Positions 8,483 through 16,053 of a stretch of 64,000 nt of DNA are shown here, one piece after another. The stretch spans positions 310,001 to 374,000 of the forward strand of contig CAWGLN010000002.1 of the NCBI GenBank assembly GCA_963823435.1, given 5' to 3'. This stretch comes from CAKZML01 sp963823435 (lineage in GTDB: Bacteria; Pseudomonadota; Gammaproteobacteria; Steroidobacterales; BM003). The number at the start of each line of letters is the position of its first letter. Within the stretch, counting starts at the first letter, position 1. The translations under genes and the position numbers were made by a program. The notes below the pieces were generated by a model. That model saw only the letters and a list, made by a program, of their open reading frames with translations, made no database searches and had not been told where the DNA came from.

Positions 8483-9799
8483 CTAATCCATGACAAACAA
8501 ACCCATGGTTTCCACATGCAGCGTATGCGGGAACATATCCATTACGCCCACTGCCTCAAGACGGTATCCCAGGCTGCCCGTAAGCACCTCTGCATCTTGC
8601 ACAAAACTTTCCGGACCGCAGGACACGTACACCACTCGCCGGGCGCCGAGCACCGGCAGATGCTTCAGCACCTGGGCCGCACCGGCCCGCGGTGGATCAA
8701 GCAAGACCCGGTCGAACTGACCGTCCAGCCAGTCGCCGGTTACCGGTTCCTGGTACAAATCACCCTGCTCGAAACGCACGTTTTCCAGGCCGTTGCGTTC
8801 GGCATTGAGGCCTGCTCGCACGATCAGGCCCGCATCCGAGTCGACCCCGGTAACCTGGCCGGCGCCCCGGCCCAGCGCGAGACTGAAATTTCCCATGCCG
8901 CAAAACAGATCCAGCACCCGGCTGTCCGGTTGACATTCCAGCAGTTCGACAGCGCGAGTCACCATGGCCCGGTTGACCTGGGCATTGACCTGTACAAAAT
9001 CGTTGGGCCTGAAGACCATTTCAAGATCAAAATCCGGAAGTCGATAAACCAACTCGGGTTGATCCGCATGCAAGGGACTCACCGTCTCCAGACCCCCGCT
9101 TTGAAGGAATACCTGCACATCGTGGGTCCGCGCAAACCCTTCAAGTTCAGACAAGTCCTCGGCCGATGGCTTTTCCAGCACCCGGAACACCATGGCAGTG
9201 GCGTTTTCGGCCTGGGCCACTTCTATCTGCGGCAGGGCGGCGCGTATATCCAGCCTGCCCACCAGTTCGCTCAAGGTTTCCAGCAAGCCACCGGTAGGTC
9301 CGTCCAGTATTTCGCAACGATGACAATCGCATATGTACGGCGTGCTGCGTTCCCGAAATCCTACCAGCACACGACCCTTGGCCGGCACGTCCTTGACGCC
9401 CAGTCTCGCGCGACGGCGGTAACCCCAGGTGCTGGAGGTGATCGGCTCAAGCAGGCGCCCGAAGTGCACTCCCTTCTCACCCAGGTCGTCCAGCAACAGG
9501 CTCTGCTTCCAGGCAAGCTGGGCTGTCGAATCCATATGCTGCAACCGGCAACCGCCGCAATCACCGTAAGCTTCGCAGCGCGGCGTCACGCGATCTGCCG
9601 AGGGGACCAGCACGCTCTGCACACGCGCCTCCATCCTGCCGCGGCTCTTGCGGTAGGGTTCGACGACCACCTGCTCACCAGCCAGGGCATCTTCAACCAG
9701 GTACTCGGCCCCCTCCACCTGCATACGCCCACGGCCATCCGGTCTGAGCGATCGAATCCGACCGGTGACGGGTGCTTGATGACGCTGACGTCTACCCAT
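8483..9799 (-). CDS. rlmD: 23S rRNA (uracil-1939-C5)-methyltransferase
   Basis: RlmD methylates U1939 of 23S rRNA using SAM. The protein (about 438 residues) starts with a TRAM-like RNA-binding domain (GRIRSLRPDGRG). The iron-sulfur cysteines follow in CEAYGDCGGC, with the fourth in CDCHRC. The Rossmann methyltransferase domain has DLFCGMGNFSLALG for SAM, DPPRAGA, and the catalytic Cys in VYVSCGPESF. The usual Asn after the Cys is Gly here. Start chosen at ATG 9799, immediately after the stop of the upstream exonuclease gene; a TTG at 9820 is also possible. Confidence 0.95.
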   Translation of the reverse strand: MGRRQRHQAPVTGRIRSLRPDGRGRMQVEGAEYLVEDALAGEQVVVEPYRKSRGRMEARVQSVLVPSADRVTPRCEAYGDCGGCRLQHMDSTAQLAWKQSLLLDDLGEKGVHFGRLLEPITSSTWGYRRRARLGVKDVPAKGRVLVGFRERSTPYICDCHRCEILDGPTGGLLETLSELVGRLDIRAALPQIEVAQAENATAMVFRVLEKPSAEDLSELEGFARTHDVQVFLQSGGLETVSPLHADQPELVYRLPDFDLEMVFRPNDFVQVNAQVNRAMVTRAVELLECQPDSRVLDLFCGMGNFSLALGRGAGQVTGVDSDAGLIVRAGLNAERNGLENVRFEQGDLYQEPVTGDWLDGQFDRVLLDPPRAGAAQVLKHLPVLGARRVVYVSCGPESFVQDAEVLTGSLGYRLEAVGVMDMFPHTLHVETMGLFVMD

Positions 9800-9800
9800 A

Positions 9801-10571
9801 TCAACGCACCCAGGCGGCAAGAAACTCTTGCAGGTGCGGTTTGCCGTCTTCGGTCAGGGAGGAGCGGACGACTTCGCATTCGGCCTGGTACTCGGCCGGG
9901 TTCACATTCCCGCGCATACGCTCAAATGCAAGGTAGATAAGATAGGTATTGAGCACGTCGGTCTCGCAGTAATTGCGAATACCGGCGATGTCACCCTGCA
10001 AATAGCTGTCCCATACCTTCGATCCGCTCATACCCAGCTTGCCCGGGAAACCCAACATCAAGGCAATCTCATCCAGCGGAGCCCTTGAACGGCCCTGAAA
10101 ACCCGACAGCACGTCCATCAGGTCGATATGTCGCCAGTGAAAACGACTCAGGTAATTGTTCCAGCGGAAACTCTGATCCGAGTCCCCCATCTCCCAGTAT
10201 CGGGACGCATCGATACCAAATTTGAGCGCCCGGTAATGCAGGACAGGCAGGTCAAATCCCGATCCATTCCAGGAAATCAAATCCGGCGAATACTTCGCCA
10301 GCCCATCGAAAAAACGCCGGACGATTTCGTCTTCACTCGCATCAGGATCACCCAGTGACCAGACGCGAAAGCCCGAAGCACTGCGGTAAGCCACCGAGAT
10401 AGCCACGACCCTGTGCTGATGCAGGGGCAGAAAATCGCTGCCGGTTGCCTGCATGCGCTTGTTCATCATGGCGTGGGCTACATCCTCATCGGAGAGCCCC
10501 CCAAGACCATACAACGCACGCCCCAGTTCCACGTCGGGAACGGTCTCGATATCAAATGCAAAACAATTCAC
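9801..10571 (-). CDS. Predicted 3'-5' exonuclease related to PolB exonuclease domain
   Basis: The 256-residue protein carries a DnaQ-like fold of the type related to DNA polymerase B proofreading domains. ExoI is FDIETVPD with the catalytic Asp and Glu. ExoII is ISWNGSGFDLPVL. ExoIII is NYCETDVLNTYLIYL. It is commonly found next to rlmD-type genes in gammaproteobacteria; its biological substrate is not established. The start is GTG at 10571, overlapping the acpS stop (GTGA), so it belongs to the pdxJ-acpS operon. Confidence 0.88.
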   Translation of the reverse strand: MNCFAFDIETVPDVELGRALYGLGGLSDEDVAHAMMNKRMQATGSDFLPLHQHRVVAISVAYRSASGFRVWSLGDPDASEDEIVRRFFDGLAKYSPDLISWNGSGFDLPVLHYRALKFGIDASRYWEMGDSDQSFRWNNYLSRFHWRHIDLMDVLSGFQGRSRAPLDEIALMLGFPGKLGMSGSKVWDSYLQGDIAGIRNYCETDVLNTYLIYLAFERMRGNVNPAEYQAECEVVRSSLTEDGKPHLQEFLAAWVR

Positions 10572-10993
10572 TCGCTTGTCTCCTGGACAGTCTCGTTCCG
10601 AAATTTACCGACCTGATTGCACTCCAGCACCGCGAAGGCCATCACCAGGCCGGCATCGTCAGTCAGCGAAATGTGACCTTCGCCAATACCCAGTTTCCGG
10701 CACATCATCCTGCCTCGCTCCGAGTACACGATCTCCGGTTTACCCCAGGCGTTCTGCACGACACCCATGTCCCGAATCCAGACACCGTGAGCAAAACCGG
10801 TACCCATGGCCTTTGCGATAGCTTCCTTGGCCGCGAATCGCATCGCGAGGAATCTGACCTGGCGCTTTGACGAGGTGAATTGCTGAAATTCCTCGGGCAT
10901 CAGCAGGCGTTGCACAAAACGCTCGCCAAACCGCTCCAGGCTTCCGGCTATCCGGTCTATCTGCACCACATCGGTACCGACACCGTAAATCAT
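10568..10993 (-). CDS. acpS: Holo-[acyl-carrier-protein] synthase
   Basis: AcpS transfers 4'-phosphopantetheine from CoA to acyl carrier protein. The 141-residue frame starts MIYGVGTDVVQIDRI, with the metal-binding Asp in GTDV and the second signature RFAAKEAIAKAMG. It overlaps the corrected pdxJ stop as ATGA, the arrangement seen in E. coli (pdxJ-acpS). In the sequence as given, pdxJ runs straight into this frame, giving an apparent 389-residue fusion. I treat that as the result of one extra base in pdxJ, not a true fusion. The C terminus extends about 15 residues past the usual end. Confidence 0.93.
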   Translation of the reverse strand: MIYGVGTDVVQIDRIAGSLERFGERFVQRLLMPEEFQQFTSSKRQVRFLAMRFAAKEAIAKAMGTGFAHGVWIRDMGVVQNAWGKPEIVYSERGRMMCRKLGIGEGHISLTDDAGLVMAFAVLECNQVGKFRNETVQETSE

Positions 10994-11737
10994 CTGCTGC
11001 GCGCCGCCAGCATCAGGCGCTTCATTTCCGCGACCGCATTGCCGCAATCCGTCGATGACTGCGCGAGCCACGATGGCGTGGCCGATATTCAGTTCGACAA
11101 TCTCGGGAATCGCCGCCACAGCCTGTACATTGTGATAGTGCAGTCCGTGCCCGGCATGCACCCGCAAGCCGATACTCGCGGCATAACAAGCCGCCACACG
11201 CACGCGCTCAAGCTCCTTGTCGCGGGCAGCCCCGACATGCTCCGCGTACGCGCCCGTATGCAACTCAACCACCGGTGCACCGGCTTCGGCGGCAGCATCA
11301 AGCTGGCGTGAATCCGGATCGACAAACAGGCTGACCCGGATATTTTCCCCGGCCAGGCGCTGGCAGGCGTCCTTGATCCGCGGCAAGCCACCCACTACGT
11401 CCAGTCCCCCTTCGGTGGTCAATTCCTCACGGCTCTCGGGCACCAGGCACACATCGGATGGCGCCAATTGCGTGGCGATAAGCAACATCTCCTCGGTAAC
11501 CGCCATTTCCAGGTTCAAGCGGGTCTGCAGGGTATCTATCATTACCCTGACATCCCTGTCCTGGATATGCCGACGATCTTCGCGTAAGTGAATCGTGATG
11601 CTGTCGGCACCCCACTGCTCGGCCAGCAGGGCCGCGTGTACCGGGTCGGGGTAAGACACTCCCCTCACCTGGCGCAGTGTAGCGACGTGATCAACGTTCA
11701 CACCCAGGTCAATCTGGGGGTAGGACCCGGTAGTCAT
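10990..11737 (-). CDS. pdxJ: Pyridoxine 5'-phosphate synthase, frameshifted near 3' end
   Basis: PdxJ condenses amino-acetone phosphate with deoxyxylulose 5-phosphate to make vitamin B6. Family motifs are complete: LGVNVDHVATLRQVRG, DSITIHLREDRRHI, LFVDPDS, VHAGHGLHYHNV and ELNIGHAIVARAV. After VIDGLR the frame drifts into a non-family sequence and into acpS. Removing one base of the CC pair at 11042-11043 restores a typical ending (NAVAEMKRLMLAARSR) and a TGA stop overlapping the acpS ATG; the corrected protein is 248 residues. Because PdxJ needs deoxyxylulose phosphate, a DXP synthase is expected elsewhere in the genome. Confidence 0.93.
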
Positions 11738-11817
11738 ACGGAACTCCTGAATTCAAAATGCCACTCCCCATGAGACAGCGACAGGTTAGAGAACAAAAGT
11801 GTACCAGCAAGAGGCCC

Positions 11818-12304
11818 GGGAGCCTCTTGTGTGTGCTGGAGGCGGTAGATTGTAAGCCAAAAGAATCGAATTCAAGACGCCGATTGCACGGGAATGCCCG
11901 GTTCGCGAAAGATCGGCAACGCGGCAAGCCGGGGGTTTTCGACCGCACGATACGCGGTTCATGAATGGATCAGGGGCACCAGGGAGCCTCTGATCTGTTC
12001 CGGGCTGGCAGATTGCGAGTCAAAAAATACAGATTCAAGGCGCCGATCGCACGTAGTAGCGGGGCTACTGCGAAGATCGGCAACACAGAAGCCGGGGTTT
12101 TTGGCCGCAAGATGCCAGTTCATGAATAGATCAAGGGCACCGGGGAGCCTCTGTTCTGTTCCGGGCTGAGCAGATTGTGAGTCAAAAAGGACAGATTCAA
12201 GGCGCCGATCGCACGTAGTAGCAGCGCTACTGCGAAGATTGGCAACGCAGAAGCCGGGGTTTTTGGCCGCAAGATGCCAGTTCATGAATAGATCAGAGGC
12301 TCCC
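11818..12304 (+). repeat. Tandem array of three 160-bp dispersed elements
   Basis: Three head-to-tail copies begin at 11818, 11982 and 12143 (periods about 164 and 161). Each has GGGAGCC at the left, a central hairpin in copies two and three, and TTCATGAAT..GATCA near the right. Copy one is the most diverged; copies two and three are nearly identical. Inner right ends read GGGCACC rather than GGCTCCC; the last copy ends GGCTCCC followed by TAG, whose complement gives the recO stop codon. This array fills almost the whole 566-bp gap between pdxJ and recO, and I see no gene in it. Confidence 0.9.
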
Positions 12305-13023
12305 TAGTGTTTCATTGCGCCCATTACCTGCCGGGTTTTTAGCGGCCGCTCACCCAGCAATTGGTCCAGCGCCGCACGCAGTACCCGTTTCAGCTGCCGT
12401 TGGGATTCTTCGTCCGGCACCTCGCCTTCGGCGGACAGCGAAAGCAGCGCCCTGCCGTGGACCAGCAGGCCATGTTCCTGCCCGGACCTGGCCAGCACCG
12501 GCCCCTCACCCAGGCGATAGTCATACAGGGTCCCGGAATCCAGCAGTTCCCCACTTCGCACTTCGCAGGCCGTGTTCAGGCCATAGCCCAGTTCCTCAAG
12601 CAAGGCGCACTCGAACATGCGCAAAGACCAGGCGACCGGCCGACCCAGGGCCAGCGAGGCCAGGGTCTGGCGATAATGACCGAATAGTTCCTGGTGTGGG
12701 TCCTGACGCTGTAACAGGCGAATCAGCAATTCGTTCATGTAGAAGCCGGAGAAAAGGCTGTCACCTGTCAGGCTCATCATGGGCGCACCGAATTCGGCAT
12801 CGGTCAGGGTCTTGAGCTCACCCCGACCGGACCAGGACAACAGGAGTTCCCCGAAAGGCTGCAGGACCGCACGCAACTTTGACTTTGGCCGGCGAGAGCC
12901 TCTTGCCACCAGACCCAGTCGCCCGTGCTCCCGGCTGAATATCTCAATAATCTGGCTGGTGTCCCGGTAGGGTAGCCGGTGCAATATGAAGGCAGCGGTC
13001 TGGAGTACCTGCCCCTGGCTCAT
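12304..13023 (-). CDS. recO: DNA repair protein RecO
   Basis: RecO anneals single strands and loads RecA with RecR in gap repair. The 239-residue product starts MSQGQVLQTAAFILHRLPYRDTS and shows the OB-fold N domain (IFSREHGRLGLVARGSRRPKS) and an alpha-helical C domain (SGFYMNELLIRLL, RMFECALLEELGYG). I chose ATG 13023 because GAGG lies just upstream and it sits 7 bases after the era stop; a longer frame to 13071 would overlap era. The stop TAG uses the terminal G of the adjacent repeat plus flanking TA. The family zinc-site cysteines are not evident. Confidence 0.92.
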   Translation of the reverse strand: MSQGQVLQTAAFILHRLPYRDTSQIIEIFSREHGRLGLVARGSRRPKSKLRAVLQPFGELLLSWSGRGELKTLTDAEFGAPMMSLTGDSLFSGFYMNELLIRLLQRQDPHQELFGHYRQTLASLALGRPVAWSLRMFECALLEELGYGLNTACEVRSGELLDSGTLYDYRLGEGPVLARSGQEHGLLVHGRALLSLSAEGEVPDEESQRQLKRVLRAALDQLLGERPLKTRQVMGAMKH

Positions 13024-13030
13024 GCTGGCC

Positions 13031-13933
13031 TCATGCAGTCTCGTAACCGAAACGCTGCAATGCGCGCTCACTGTCGGACCAGTTCTCGAGCACCTTTACC
13101 CACAAATCCAGGTGCACGGGGCGCTTGACCCTGCGCTTGAGTTCGATCCTGGCCTCCCTGCCGATCTGCTTCAAGACCTGTCCTGACTGGCCGATAACGA
13201 TGGCCTTGTGCCCTGCACGCCCGACCCAGATGATGGCCTGTACCAGCACCCGGCCTTCCTCATCGTGACTGTAATTCTCTACTTCTACAGTCAGACCGTA
13301 GGGCAGCTCCTGATTCAGCCGGTTCGTCAGTTTCTCGCGTATGATCTCGGCCGCCATGAAGGCCTCGGACTTGTCGGTGGTCTGGTCCCGGGGAAACAGG
13401 GGTGGTGACTGGGGCAACTGTCCAAGCATTTCCTTTTGCAGGATATCCAGGTTTTTCCCCGAGGCCGCCGACACGGGAACCACCGCGGCAAAGTTGTGCC
13501 TGGCCGCCAGTTGCTGCATGAAAGGCAACAACCTTTCCTTATCCTTGACCTTGTCGACCTTGTTGATCACCAGGATTGCGGGCAAGTCAGCCTGCTGCAC
13601 ACGCTTCAGTACATCCTCATCTTCTTCGGTGATGCGCAGGGCCTCGACCACGAAGGCAACCACGTCGGCTTCACTGATGCTTGATGCGGCCGCCCGGTTC
13701 ATGCTGCGATTGATGGCCTTGCCGCCGTGTCTGTGCAGCCCTGGTGTGTCCACCAGTATGATCTGCGAATGCTCGCGATTGAGAATGCCCAGTATTCGAT
13801 GCCGCGTAGTCTGGGGACGGGCAGTAACAATGCTGATTTTCTGTCCCAGCAAGGCATTCACCAGGGTGGATTTACCCACGTTGGGACGTCCGACCACGGC
13901 CACGAAGCCACTTTTGAATTCCGTATCATTCAT
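13031..13933 (-). CDS. era: GTPase Era
   Basis: Era is an essential GTPase that binds the 3' end of 16S rRNA during 30S maturation. The 300-residue protein has the Walker A GRPNVGKSTLVN, the G3 motif DTPGLH, the G4 motif NKVD and a C-terminal KH domain (IGQSGQVLKQIGREARIELK). It sits in the conserved rnc-era-recO order, but here a 160-bp repeat separates rnc and era, so the usual tight coupling is broken. Confidence 0.98.
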   Translation of the reverse strand: MNDTEFKSGFVAVVGRPNVGKSTLVNALLGQKISIVTARPQTTRHRILGILNREHSQIILVDTPGLHRHGGKAINRSMNRAAASSISEADVVAFVVEALRITEEDEDVLKRVQQADLPAILVINKVDKVKDKERLLPFMQQLAARHNFAAVVPVSAASGKNLDILQKEMLGQLPQSPPLFPRDQTTDKSEAFMAAEIIREKLTNRLNQELPYGLTVEVENYSHDEEGRVLVQAIIWVGRAGHKAIVIGQSGQVLKQIGREARIELKRRVKRPVHLDLWVKVLENWSDSERALQRFGYETA

Positions 13934-13940
13934 TTATTTA

Positions 13941-14100
13941 GGAGCCTCTGAATTAGTCTGGACGAAGTAGATTGCTGGCGAAAAGATTCAGGTTCGAGGC
14001 GGCAATCGCACGTAATAGTGGGGCTATTGCGAAGATTGGCAACAAAGAAGCTGGATTTTTTAGCCGCAAGAAACACGTTCATGACTAGATCAGAGACTCC
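13941..14100 (+). repeat. 160-bp dispersed element, full copy between era and rnc
   Basis: Full-length copy in forward orientation, preceded by TA at 13939-13940. The left terminus GGAGCCTCTGAAT and the right terminus ATCAGAGACTCC are inverted repeats. The internal hairpin CGTAATAG-TGGGG-CTATTGCG lies at 14011-14031. The right end supplies the last codons and TAG stop of rnc (GAG TCT CTG ATC TAG on the minus strand). Confidence 0.92.
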
Positions 14101-14771
14101 TTTGTCAATTTTTCCAGCATTTCTTCCGCGCAGACCTGCTCGGCTTTCCTGCGACTGGTACCGCGTCCGGTGGTGACCTGACCCAGCGAGTCCACCCGGC
14201 AACACACGCTGAACCGTTGATTGTGCGCCGCGCCCTGCACATCGTCCACCTCGTAGGTCGGCAAGGCGATGTTACGCGCCTGCAACCATTCCTGCAGACG
14301 GGTCTTGGGGTCCTTTAACTGGTCGGCCTTTGGCAGGTTATCCAGACGCTCGGCGAACAAAACCAGGATCGCCTCGGACGCAGCCCGTGTGCCACCATCC
14401 AGCAGAATTGCCCCCAACATCGCTTCCAGGGCGTCCGCCAGGATTGATTCACGTCTGTAACCACCGGACTTGAGTTCGCCTGAACCCAGTTTCAATTGAT
14501 CACCCAGGCTGATCGACCTGGCGAGTTCAGCAAGGCTGTGGCCTTTTACCAGGCTCGCACGCAGGCGGCTCAAATCTCCCTCATCAGCCCGCGGCACCCT
14601 CTGGTACAACTCCCGGGCAATGACGAAATTGAGCAGGGCATCGCCCAGAAATTCCAGACGTTCGTTATGGCGCGAACCCGCGCTTCTATGGGTCAGCGCC
14701 GAGGCAAGCAGGTTTTCGTCTTTGAAACTGTAGCCTAAGGTGTTGCGGACCCAATTGTGATCCGGGGTCAA
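14085..14771 (-). CDS. rnc: Ribonuclease III
   Basis: RNase III cleaves double-stranded RNA, including rRNA precursors. The 228-residue protein has the catalytic signature NERLEFLGDALL, the second acidic patch ADALEAMLGAI, and a C-terminal double-stranded-RNA-binding domain ending RGTSRRKAEQVCAEEML. The start overlaps the stop of the DUF4845 gene (ATGA). The final residues ESLI and the TAG stop lie inside the neighbouring repeat, so the original C terminus was slightly altered by insertion. Confidence 0.97.
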   Translation of the reverse strand: MTPDHNWVRNTLGYSFKDENLLASALTHRSAGSRHNERLEFLGDALLNFVIARELYQRVPRADEGDLSRLRASLVKGHSLAELARSISLGDQLKLGSGELKSGGYRRESILADALEAMLGAILLDGGTRAASEAILVLFAERLDNLPKADQLKDPKTRLQEWLQARNIALPTYEVDDVQGAAHNQRFSVCCRVDSLGQVTTGRGTSRRKAEQVCAEEMLEKLTKESLI

Positions 14772-15133
14772 CGCTTTATCTCTACACTCTTCTCAAAATC
14801 GACCACAAATGACACGTTGGCAATGTAGGGCACCTTGTGCGAATAGGTGATGCTCACCAGGTACCCTTTGCCGGCCTTGCTGACCTTGAAATCGGTAGCC
14901 TTGACCGCTTCGATCCGGTTCATATCCACGCCCTTTGAAATCGCAGTTTTGATTTCCTGCACCGAGGCGTTGGTATCATTGTACTCGGCGTGCACACTCG
15001 TCAGGACACCGCCTACGCTCATGAATTCGAGGTAAACAGGTATCAGCCGCAGCACGGCAAAAACGATGAGTCCTGCCACCCCGGCGGTCAGTATCATTCC
15101 GATCGTGGTCATCCCACGTTGCATTTTGTACAT
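14768..15133 (-). CDS. DUF4845 membrane protein
   Basis: A small protein of 121 residues with a type IV pilin-like or simple N-terminal membrane segment (MTTIGMILTAGVAGLIVFAVL) and a short extracytoplasmic domain. Proteins of this family are nearly always encoded between lepB and rnc in gammaproteobacteria, exactly as here; the function is unknown. It overlaps rnc by four bases and lies 17 bases after lepB. Start either 15133 or the ATG at 15124. Confidence 0.88.
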   Translation of the reverse strand: MYKMQRGMTTIGMILTAGVAGLIVFAVLRLIPVYLEFMSVGGVLTSVHAEYNDTNASVQEIKTAISKGVDMNRIEAVKATDFKVSKAGKGYLVSITYSHKVPYIANVSFVVDFEKSVEIKR

Positions 15134-15150
15134 GGCTCAGTCTCCGGTAC

Positions 15151-15954
15151 CTAACGAATTGAGGTGCCCATACGTTCCCACATTAGCGACGAATTACTCC
15201 AGTCCCAGTTCATCCAGATGGCCACGGCCTTGCCGACCAGGTTCTGTTCCGGAATATAGCCGATTATACGGCTGTCCTGGCTGCAATCCCGATTATCTCC
15301 CATGACGAAGAAATGTCCCTCAGGCACCGCCTGGTCAAGGAAAGCGCTGGGATAGTCGGGCTTCCTGCCCAGATAAATCTCATGCTCTACGCCGTCAAGA
15401 GACTCGGTCACCGTGGTCCCGTCAAAATACATGGGCCGGTTCCGCGAATCCTGACCACACTGCACCCGTTGTATGTCACCACTGCCTTCCAGAGTCATCG
15501 GAATATCGTTTACGAACACCTGCTTGTTCCTGTATGAAATCACGTCGCCGGGCAGACCCACAAGACGCTTGATGTAATTGACATGGGGCTCCTGGGGCTT
15601 GCGAAATACAACAACGTCCCCACGCCTGGGCTCACCTATGTCCACGAACCTGTTATTCAACACCGGCAGCCGTAGCCCGTATACGTACTTGTTCACAAAA
15701 ATGAAATCGCCCACCAACAGCGTAGGCATCATGGAACTGGAGGGAATCCGGAATGGCTCGTACAGGAAAGAACGCACCAGCAGCACGACCAGGATGATGG
15801 GGAAAAACGAGCGCGCGTACTCCACCAGCACGGGCTCGCCCGACGAGGTGCCTTTTGACTCGCGACGCTTGCGCAGGACCAGCACATCGAAAAGCCAGAT
15901 CGCCCCACTCACGAACACCGCAATTACCAAGATCAGCGCGAAATCAAATTCCAT
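15151..15954 (-). CDS. lepB: Signal peptidase I
   Basis: LepB removes signal peptides from exported proteins at the periplasmic face. The 267-residue protein has two N-terminal membrane spans (residues 5-22 and about 48-66), the catalytic Ser in PSSSMMPTLLVGD, the catalytic Lys in YIKRLVGLPGD, and the GDNRDCSQDSRI box. It is located after lepA as in E. coli. RseA and BamA pathway precursors in this window would be among its relatives' substrates only indirectly. Confidence 0.97.
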   Translation of the reverse strand: MEFDFALILVIAVFVSGAIWLFDVLVLRKRRESKGTSSGEPVLVEYARSFFPIILVVLLVRSFLYEPFRIPSSSMMPTLLVGDFIFVNKYVYGLRLPVLNNRFVDIGEPRRGDVVVFRKPQEPHVNYIKRLVGLPGDVISYRNKQVFVNDIPMTLEGSGDIQRVQCGQDSRNRPMYFDGTTVTESLDGVEHEIYLGRKPDYPSAFLDQAVPEGHFFVMGDNRDCSQDSRIIGYIPEQNLVGKAVAIWMNWDWSNSSLMWERMGTSIR

Positions 15955-16053
15955 ATCGATACCAAGTATTTTTTACGACATCCAGAACAATCAAAGGTTT
16001 TTTTGGCCACCATGCAAACGCCAGACCGGCTCACCTGCCGCCAGTCTCCGGCA

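Noticed and set aside
8516..9940. 474-codon plus-strand frame opposite rlmD and the exonuclease gene
   Set aside because: Antisense shadow of two clearly recognised genes; its translation matches nothing and spans two unrelated coding regions.
11959..12285. A 108-codon minus-strand frame across the tandem repeats with two 54-residue repeats (NWHLAAKNPGF..)
   Set aside because: Equivalent frames in other copies of the element are broken by indels that are not multiples of three, no ribosome site is seen, and the DNA hairpin rather than the peptide shows covariation.
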